64,000 bases of DNA from Aporrectodea caliginosa (lineage: Eukaryota; Annelida; Clitellata; Crassiclitellata; Lumbricidae), in assembly GCA_020284085.1 (NCBI GenBank), contig JACEVL010006447.1:2114245-2178244 (forward strand). Direction: 5' to 3'. Positions 57,939-64,000 of the stretch are shown here, in pieces (positions within the stretch are counted from its first letter, which is position 1; each line of letters starts with the position of its first letter). A model generated the notes under the pieces. That model saw only the letters and a program-made list of their open reading frames with translations, was not told the DNA's origin and ran no database searches. Position numbers and translations under genes: made by a program.

Positions 57939-58189
57939 CAACACTGTCATCTGACCAGATTTGCATTTACCGCGATATTGAGGTTCGACCCCTGGTCCAT
58001 TCACCCATTACGCCGAAGCTAAACAAAGTGTTTTAATGAAAATCTACAACATTTTATTCCGTTCTACAAAGCTTAGAACTAGGCTGTTTCAAAATTCAAC
58101 CACACCATCTTGATAAAAACAGATGCATGGCTGGTGCATCGACAGATTCTCTTCTAAAGGTCAGATTTGAACAAAAGTTTAAAAAATGC

Positions 58190-58420
58190 CCCCTAAAATC
58201 GTTGACATTCCAGGCACCAACGACGATTTAGATTCTTGAATAAAGAAGAAGGCGAGGAAGACCCAGGAGGAATTGGCCGAAGGTCATCAGAAACGATCTA
58301 AATTGTTTGGGAATGGACGAGACAGGAAGACTTGTGATGGACAGAGATGAATGGAGAAGCTGCATTGCCCGATTTGCAGCTCTGGAGTGGAAGGACCAAG
58401 TAGACATACTAATTAAATAA
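58190..58420 (+). pseudogene. Possible LINE C-terminal remnant in an AhR intron
   Basis: The plus strand gives KKKARKTQEELAEGHQKRSK and, in another frame, LVMDRDEWRSCIARFAALEW. DR.EWR is typical of the last residues of RTE/L1-like ORF2. Weak, frameshifted. Confidence 0.4.
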
Positions 58421-58577
58421 GTACAGAAATCGACTAATTAGAAGAAATTTATGGTGGCTAGAAATGTGCCTTATCTTTAATTTAGAAAGTCAGAATAAAC
58501 TTACTCTCGGTCTTGCATTTAAATTAAGTTGCAATTTGCGGACTACTTAGACAACCATAAAAAGTTTGGCCAATTAC

Positions 58578-59900
58578 CGTGTTGTGCTGGACAGTTGTAT
58601 GACGGAAGTGGCTATTCCACCGGCTGACGTGTTTCCGTCGTGTGTTGGTTGACTGACAAGACGATCGTAGCTGTTGACTTTTGTCCCCATGGCGTCCATT
58701 TTGGGTCCAACGACCGGAGAGAAGGCACTCGATAACCCATCTCTGGTGATACTAGACACTGGTGAATAGTTGACGCGTTGTTCGCCAGATGGCGATGTGT
58801 CGCAAATGTATCCGTCATCCGTCGTCTTAACCATTCGACTGACGCCATCTACCGAATAACCTGATGCCAAACCAGTCGATGAGACTCTGCTCGTGAAATA
58901 CGGAGGACAGATGATGTCACTTCCGCTCAGTCTCGTTCCACTGGAGTCAAAGGCGGAAGTGGAGGTTTTTGTGGTGCCTGAATTTCCGTCTGTCTTGTTT
59001 TCTTTTCCTCTGGTGTGTCGACTGAAGACACTGTCTGGATTCGAACCAGCGTCGTCCTTCCTCGACGTCCGCTTCGACTGGTCTCCTCCTCCTCCGCCCG
59101 TCAGACCAAAGTCCGACCGATAGATGCCGTCATGCCAGGCGAACAGTCCACCGTCGTTGATAGGACCCGATGCACCGTATCTGTAGCCAGGATGTACGAG
59201 ATGAGCGCCATCTGTTAAGCCACCTGCGGTCAATGGAGACAGGATATCCGGCGGTGCATAGGAGTGCTTGCGAAGGTCAAAGGTGTCGTAGCGGGCGATC
59301 TTGTCGTCCGTCTGATCCCTGTAGGACAGACTCAGACCGTAACCTCCAAGACAGTCGTAGCTGGCCTTCGAGACGACATACCCCAGCCCTGGAACGGCTG
59401 GACCTAGAAGCTCCGAGCTGTAATAGCTCGCATGGCCATCCATTTCCTGTTGAGGGTGACATGCTTCCGGTTCGAGGTAGTACCTGTCGTACTGTCTGTC
59501 GTCGGCGGCAGCGGTTGGTACGAGAGACGCCAGCGATGAGCGCAGGCTTCGATACCCGGTCTGATAGGCGCTTGCGTCGAATGGACCTCCAGTCACAGGA
59601 GTGGCTATAGCTGGCTTCAGGACCTGCGATCCATCCCAGGCCGGGTAATCGTATCCTCCAGTGCCAACGCTTCCACTGGAGTTGAAGGCAGTGCTCGGCC
59701 AGGACTTCGTCGTCTCAGGCTTACGCTTGCGTGTTTCCGGTCCACTGGAGCGAGCGTTGGCTTTGGTTCGAGGTGACTTGGATCGACCGAGATCGTGTTC
59801 GAGCATTGCGCAGAATTCCGCCTGATCTCCAACGATGATAGGAAACGGAAGCTTAAACTCAGAGCCTCGCTTTCGAGCCAGGTCTTTGCCTTCATCTTCA
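58578..59900 (-). CDS. AHR-like: Aryl hydrocarbon receptor homologue, exon D (post-PAS and transactivation region)
   Basis: Minus-strand exon of 1323 bases. The acceptor ends TTATCTTAG and the donor is GTAATTGG. It opens with EDEGKDLARKRG then EFKLPFP, the conserved segment right after AhR PAS-B (DEEG..L.KR). After about 45 residues it becomes low-complexity and rich in Ser, Gly, Tyr, Asp and Pro, with basic RKRKPE near the start and many YR/YD pairs. That fits an intrinsically disordered transactivation domain, which in AhR proteins is poorly conserved. It is 440 codons with no stop, long for one exon but like the large penultimate AhR exon of vertebrates. No LxxLL-type motif was noted. Confidence 0.88.
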
Positions 59901-60690
59901 CTAAGATAACGGAAGATCAGAAGAATAAATAAGCGAAGGAGAAAAGCAATATGCCATTAAACGTCATCTTCACTAATGAATGCCATTGTTTTCGCTAAGC
60001 CAAGTCTGAAAATATAGAATATGAAATATAGAATAATAAGTTTACATATAAAAGTGTCAAATTCTGATATGCTCGATTTGTTGAAGCCGATCACGCGGAT
60101 GATAATAATGGGCATTGGCATCTCCAGCAATGATCGAGTTTCTGCTGTTGCTAATGATGACAATGATGCAAGAAACGATGAACCAGTTTACACAATAGTG
60201 AATGAAAATCTTTGAGGCAAGGATGACTTGGACATTAACGAATTGTTGCATTTAAAAGCCAGCGTCGATGAAGTTGCGGCTTGGTGCTGTGCATAAGTAA
60301 GCACCAAGCAGTTAAGGTCATCCGGTCATTAATTAGATGGGTTACTATTCTTGGTAGATTATTTAGATGAAATAAACCATTCATCGTATTGAGTCGGAAT
60401 ATATCCTACAGCCAAAATTGGACGGTTATTGTGTAATTGGATTCCTGACTTCGTGTTGAAGTTCACTCGATAACTCGATCGAACCCGCGATCAAGCTCTT
60501 CTATAGAGTTACCAGGGAGTCAAGACACGTATTTGACATTACCCCTTGTCATCTGGTATGACAATTGTTGTGGCAATTGTTGGTGCAGATGATGTGATTA
60601 GTTGCTTACTTGATGCCATTGCTGATGCAAATGTTATTGGTTGCATATATGAAGCATTTGCTGATAGTGATGATGCCAGTGGTTACTTAC

Positions 60691-60832
60691 GTGAGGCATC
60701 TACTGATGCAGATGATGTGATCTGGTTTTGCATTCTTGTAGATGACTCTGGAACTCGTCTGTAGCCAGACCCAACTCTGGTCCTTTGTCATCAACCGATA
60801 TGCGATCAGACCGGAGCTTCCTGTCTTGATCA
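60691..60832 (-). CDS. AHR-like: Aryl hydrocarbon receptor homologue, exon C (second half of PAS-B)
   Basis: Minus-strand exon of 142 bases. The acceptor ends GCGTTACAG and the donor is GTAAGTAA. It encodes LIKTGSSGLIAYRLMTKDQ, then WVWLQTSSRVIYKNAKPDH, then IICISRCLT. It aligns without gaps to AhR PAS-B (MIKTGESGM..FRLLTK, W.WVQSNARL.YKNGRPDYII). The LQTSSR.VYKN form is closer to invertebrate AhR than to the vertebrate one. Positions that in rodent AhR line the dioxin pocket differ here (see findings). Splicing to exon D completes a Thr codon and gives LTEDEGKDLARKRG. Confidence 0.92.
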
Positions 60833-61118
60833 CTGTAACGCACCGGAGCAAAATTATACGCTCAACTGACACCGTCATTTAAAATCACGAAGAACAAAAT
60901 CCTTTATTCTTGTGAAAACTTTAGGTGTGTTTGGCTGACTATTGTGGAACATGATATCAAATATCATTAAGAACAGAAATTCTGATTGATTATAGACACA
61001 AACCTTGGTATAAACGTTTGACAATAAATAAAATTATTAATGGAGCGGTTAAAATGTGACAATTGCGAATGGTAAAGTCTGATTAAGTGCGTTGTATAAT
61101 AATTAGTTAGGAACTGAC

Positions 61119-61225
61119 ACTCCTGGTGAGCAGCTGCGAAGTACGTGAGATCATCCGGATGGATGAGGTCGTATCCTCTCTTCTCCACTAACTCCTGATC
61201 ACTGAATCCAAACATCATCTGTACT
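61119..61225 (-). CDS. AHR-like: Aryl hydrocarbon receptor homologue, exon B (first half of PAS-B)
   Basis: Minus-strand exon of 107 bases. The acceptor ends CTGTAG and the donor is GTCAGTTC. It completes the Arg codon split with exon A, then encodes VQMMFGFSDQELVEKRGYD followed by LIHPDDLTYFAAAHQE. This is the PAS-B core (GYTEAEL...GYQFIHAADMLY in vertebrate AhR; insect Spineless-type proteins also have a GYD..H.DDL.Y pattern). Phase is kept: it enters with one base completing a codon and leaves with one base. The HPDDL signature is typical of PAS domains. Intron to exon A about 535 bases, to exon C about 286 bases. Confidence 0.9.
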
Positions 61226-61760
61226 CTACAGTCATACAGAACACCAACAATAATATATTGTTTTCACAAGTTATCACCTTTCAGTGAACGTTTCCTTTTC
61301 CTCCGTATATTTTCAATGTGTAGTACACATTTTCATAATTCCCTTCGAAAATCGTTAATCGAAATATATTTAGTCCGAACCAAATAAGTTCTGCCTTAAT
61401 GCATACGATTTAAATTAAGATCAATCGCTATATACCATGACGACCGACGCTCTAATGGCTGTGAAACAAACTGACAAATAGACTATGGGTCCATTTATAG
61501 CAAGTGAAATCCAGCATACGATTCAAGTTCTACGCACGCAACCTTGCAGCCTACCTGTGCATTAGGTTTCTGTGCTACTCGGCCGGTTTTAGTTTATTTG
61601 ACGCAGTTTTAGCCTTTCCTGTTACCTTACAGTTAACATTTGGAGGATGATTACACCAAGTGTGCGTTAATATGAGTCAAACTTCTTCAGTTTTTTTTAT
61701 TAGAATTCGGTTATCTTAGGGCTACATGTATAGCTGCAAAGCGTCTATTTTTTTTATTAC

Positions 61761-61951
61761 CTTGGATCAAGAGACAGTGGCGACATATCCATCTTGTGTT
61801 TGCTTGTGAAGGCGTAGGCCTGAGGGGGTACGTCGTCGAGGGGCAGAGGACCAAAGGGACAGCAGAGGGCAAACAACGCCAGTGGAGGGTCCTTGTTGTC
61901 TCGCGAATTCTGACCCAGAAGTTTGTGAATCTTTCCACTGACCTCCAGCGT
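61761..61951 (-). CDS. AHR-like: Aryl hydrocarbon receptor homologue, exon A (PAS-A/PAS-B linker)
   Basis: Minus-strand exon of 191 bases between an acceptor ending TTACTTAG and a donor GTAATAAA; it starts in phase 0 and ends in phase 2. It encodes KIHKLLGQNSRDNKD, then LALFALCCP, then FTSKHKMDMSPLSLDPR, which parallels the known AhR stretch from the end of PAS-A (xLKFLHGQNKKGKDG), through LALFAIATP, to TKHKLDF at the start of PAS-B. AhR is a bHLH-PAS transcription factor that heterodimerises with ARNT and binds GCGTG sites. This is the most upstream exon recognised; the bHLH and PAS-A exons were not found between here and the right edge, so the gene is partial in the window. Confidence 0.88.
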
Positions 61952-62969
61952 CTAAGTAACGAAGAAGAAATGAAACGGTCATCAAGTACACCAAGTATGT
62001 AAGATTACAACTAGAATTGCAGTTAGGCTGACACGAATCGAAATATAGTTTATTATTCCGCAGATCGTGAATATTTGTGTTTGGATTACATTTAAAATGG
62101 TATCACATAATTTATGTGATACTATTTTACTACTATAGAAGCAATGATAAAGTGCTGACGTAGATGTCAGCTGCGACTGGATGGTATTAGTTCGATTGCA
62201 TGAAAACACTTTTATCAATTCTCATATATCAGTCTGTGATAGGATTGCATCATCCGTCAGATTCGAGAATGAAACTTGAATCACTGCATCATTGACGCAG
62301 GTCTTGCGGACATTTATGTATAGGGCCTATAGCTGCTCAAGTTGAATAAAAAATATATAATAAAAACAGCGCATACTGCTGTGAAAATATGCTTAAAATG
62401 ATGGAATCTTACACTTAATGTACGATATGATACGTATCTATCTGTGAACCCCCATATGTGGGGTTCTGAAGCTGAAGGACCTATATTTTGACCCAGAAGC
62501 GACCTTGAACTTAACGGCTAAATAGCTTGACAACGCTATTTGCACTTAAGCAGTGAGATTCGAACCTGCGATATATAGATGAAAGGCAAACACATTTTTA
62601 GGATGTCGCCTTAAGCTGAAGATACAGGATTATGTCTTACTATAAATCCAGATGCATTGTCCAGTAGACACCGAAATCGGGTGGTAAAGCATCGTTGTAG
62701 CAATGAACTGTTACCTGGAAAATCAGCGTCATTACATCAGCATCAAAATGTCCATCAGCTTCCCTACTATTATCATCATCGCAATCGCCACCCTCCTCGA
62801 TATCTTAATCATAATTATTTTCAATATGTAACATCAACATTAAGTTATGGGTCATGGAATTGCGCATGTCATTGCACGAGGTAGTTTACGCATATTTGGT
62901 AGAAGAATATCTTACGATTAATTAAGTGCCTCACATTTTCTCATAAAATAGATAAGTATTAGTATTATA
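61952..62969. other. Intron of the AhR homologue; no exon seen
   Basis: No bHLH or PAS-A coding block was found. 62094-62128 is a palindrome (AAAATGGTATCACATAA / TTATGTGATACTATTTT). Near 62552 a minus-strand CAGGTTCGAATCTC resembles a B-box, but no tRNA fold was apparent. Confidence 0.5.
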
Positions 62970-63607
62970 ATTAATTAATTCATTCATTCATTCAGAGCAT
63001 TTATATGGCGCCTCTTCAAGAAGCTACTCAGAAGCGCTCCCGGTCCAGCCACGACTAAAGAAAAAGACTTGAGGGACTTGTAGAACCCTGCCGGTTGGCT
63101 CACAAGTAAAGAGCGGAGCTTAAGCGGGAGGTCATTCCAGGTGGAAGGTCCCACAACCGAAAAAGCACGGCGCTGCTTAATAGCCAAGCGTGCCCGTGGA
63201 ACTAGGGGCTAACCCCTCGTCGTAGAACGAAGTGCCCGACGCGCTGCAACGTCGGACACTGGGCGGCAAAGATCACGCAAGTAAGATGGAGCACAGCCAA
63301 GAACGCAGCGAGAAACTACAGCAGCAGTGCGGTATGAGATCCGCTGAGAGATAGGCAGCCAGTACAACACATCACGTATGTATGCAGAGACAGGAGAGAA
63401 CTTAGGAAGTCGTCCAATGAGACGAGCAGCCGAGCGTAGAACTCGATCTAGTCGCCCCAGAACCCCAAGAGGAAGGCCAGCAAGTAGGGAGCAACAGTTG
63501 TCAATTCGACTGGTAACAAAGGCGTGAACAAGGACCACGACCGCATCATGAGAGAGAGAGTGAGACCACTCGAAGCTGACGAAGCTGATAGTAACAATTC
63601 CGTGCAA
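62970..63607 (-). mobile_element. LINE 3' end (CR1/L2-like), GAAT-tailed, one nonsense codon
   Basis: The minus-strand frame runs LVHAFVTSRIDNCCSLLAGL, RLDRVLRSAARLIGRLPKFS, DVLYWLPISQRISYRTA, CVLGCAPSYLRDLCRPVSD, ALRSTTRG, then TAG where the 20.7-kb copy has GAG, then in the same frame AFSVVGPSTWNDLPLKLRS to the end. Tail GGGAGCGCTTCTGAGTAGC...GGCGCCATATAAATGC and (GAAT)n. It lies in the long AhR intron. Confidence 0.9.
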
Positions 63608-63620
63608 CCAGGTTCACATG

Positions 63621-63676
63621 TTGTATTGTATTGTATTGTATTGTATTGTATTGTATTGTATTGTATTGTATTGTAT
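63621..63676. repeat. (TTGTA)n pentanucleotide array
   Basis: Ten or so TTGTA units, i.e. (ATACA)n at the 3' end of the adjacent minus-strand SINE; probably an expanded SINE tail. Confidence 0.95.
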
Positions 63677-63898
63677 TTGAACACTTGTTATTTGTTATAG
63701 CGCCCCTACCAGATTGCCCATTCAGAGGCGCTCCCGACTACTGCGCGGACGCTGAATCGGAGTTTCACGCCGAAGCGCATGAGCAATTGCGAGTGAAGGA
63801 CTTGCGCAGGGTCCCTACGCGGCGGCTTTGAGGTGGATTCGAACCCGCAAACCTCCAGCTGCAAGGCACCGAACATACCCCCATACCACCGCGCCCCA
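63677..63898 (-). mobile_element. tRNA-derived SINE, right unit, second copy
   Basis: The reverse complement begins ACTGGGGCGCGGTGGTATGG, carries a perfect B-box GGTTCGAATCC, the same body as 54850-55083, and ends CAAGTGTTCAAATACAATAC. The one-base better B-box suggests this copy is closer to the source gene. Confidence 0.92.
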
Positions 63899-64000
63899 GT
63901 TGTATTGTGTTGTATTGTATTGTATTGTACTCCACGTTTATATTGCGACCGAGCCACCCGCAGTAAAGATCCGATAAATTAATCTCTAATAAACCGACCG
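63899..64000 (-). mobile_element. Composite SINE, left unit, second copy (cut by window edge)
   Basis: The reverse complement reads CGGTCGGTTTATTAGAGATT, ATCGGATCTTTACTGCGGGT, GGCTCGGTCGCAATATAAAC and an ACAAT linker, matching 54740-54849. It continues past the right edge. Confidence 0.85.

Noticed and set aside
60430..60540. Second B-box-like site (GGGTTCGATCG, minus strand)
   Set aside because: No convincing A-box or cloverleaf; left unannotated.
62470..62600. tRNA gene near a B-box-like CAGGTTCGAATCTC (minus strand)
   Set aside because: No matching A-box and no acceptor stem could be made; at most a SINE fragment.

Overview
This is nuclear DNA from an animal, most likely an aquatic invertebrate such as a lophotrochozoan or an invertebrate deuterostome; I cannot place it more closely. 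The grounds are metazoan-type genes with GT-AG introns (an aryl hydrocarbon receptor homologue, a TRIM-NHL protein and an RGK-like GTPase exon), long intergenic tracts, many microsatellites, LINE 3' ends finishing in GGCGCTATATAAAT plus short tandem tails, tRNA-derived SINEs, and hAT MITEs. There is no bacterial-style operon, CRISPR array or prophage.

Layout. 1-18 kb: no host gene recognised. It holds hAT MITEs with intact 8-bp target duplications (2999-3490, 4467-4846), several LINE 3' ends, a decayed BED/hAT transposase (about 10.25-11.64 kb), an 11-bp minisatellite and many microsatellites. 18.09-19.35 kb, minus strand: one exon with a long Ser/Arg-rich region ending just after a GTPase P-loop (RGK-like). 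19.4-51 kb: repeat-dominated, with (TC)n, (CTC)n, (GGAGCA)n, (GA)n, (CCTT)n and (AT)n arrays, LINE reverse transcriptase remnants of more than one clade, a 4-copy repeat of about 115 bp, a duplicated block of about 400 bp, and several strong hairpins. 51.65-54.17 kb, plus strand: an intact TRIM-NHL gene (823 codons in one coding exon, with a 5'-UTR splice acceptor). 54.7-55.1 kb: a composite tRNA-derived SINE. 57.4-61.95 kb, minus strand: five consecutive exons of an AhR homologue (PAS-A/B linker, PAS-B, long C-terminal region); its bHLH and PAS-A exons were not found and are probably beyond the right edge. 62.97-64.0 kb: a LINE 3' end and a second composite SINE in the opposite orientation.

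The three host genes look unrelated: a ligand- or environment-linked transcription factor, a RING/B-box/NHL E3-type regulator and a small GTPase. I see no shared operation between them. The strongest structural signals outside genes are a 97-nt microRNA-precursor-like hairpin at 33227-33323, a LINE/SINE pair sharing a 3' stem-loop, nested MITE insertions with exact target duplications, and a roughly 17-fold excess of the palindrome TAGGCCTA. All coordinates and matches were read by eye without database searches.
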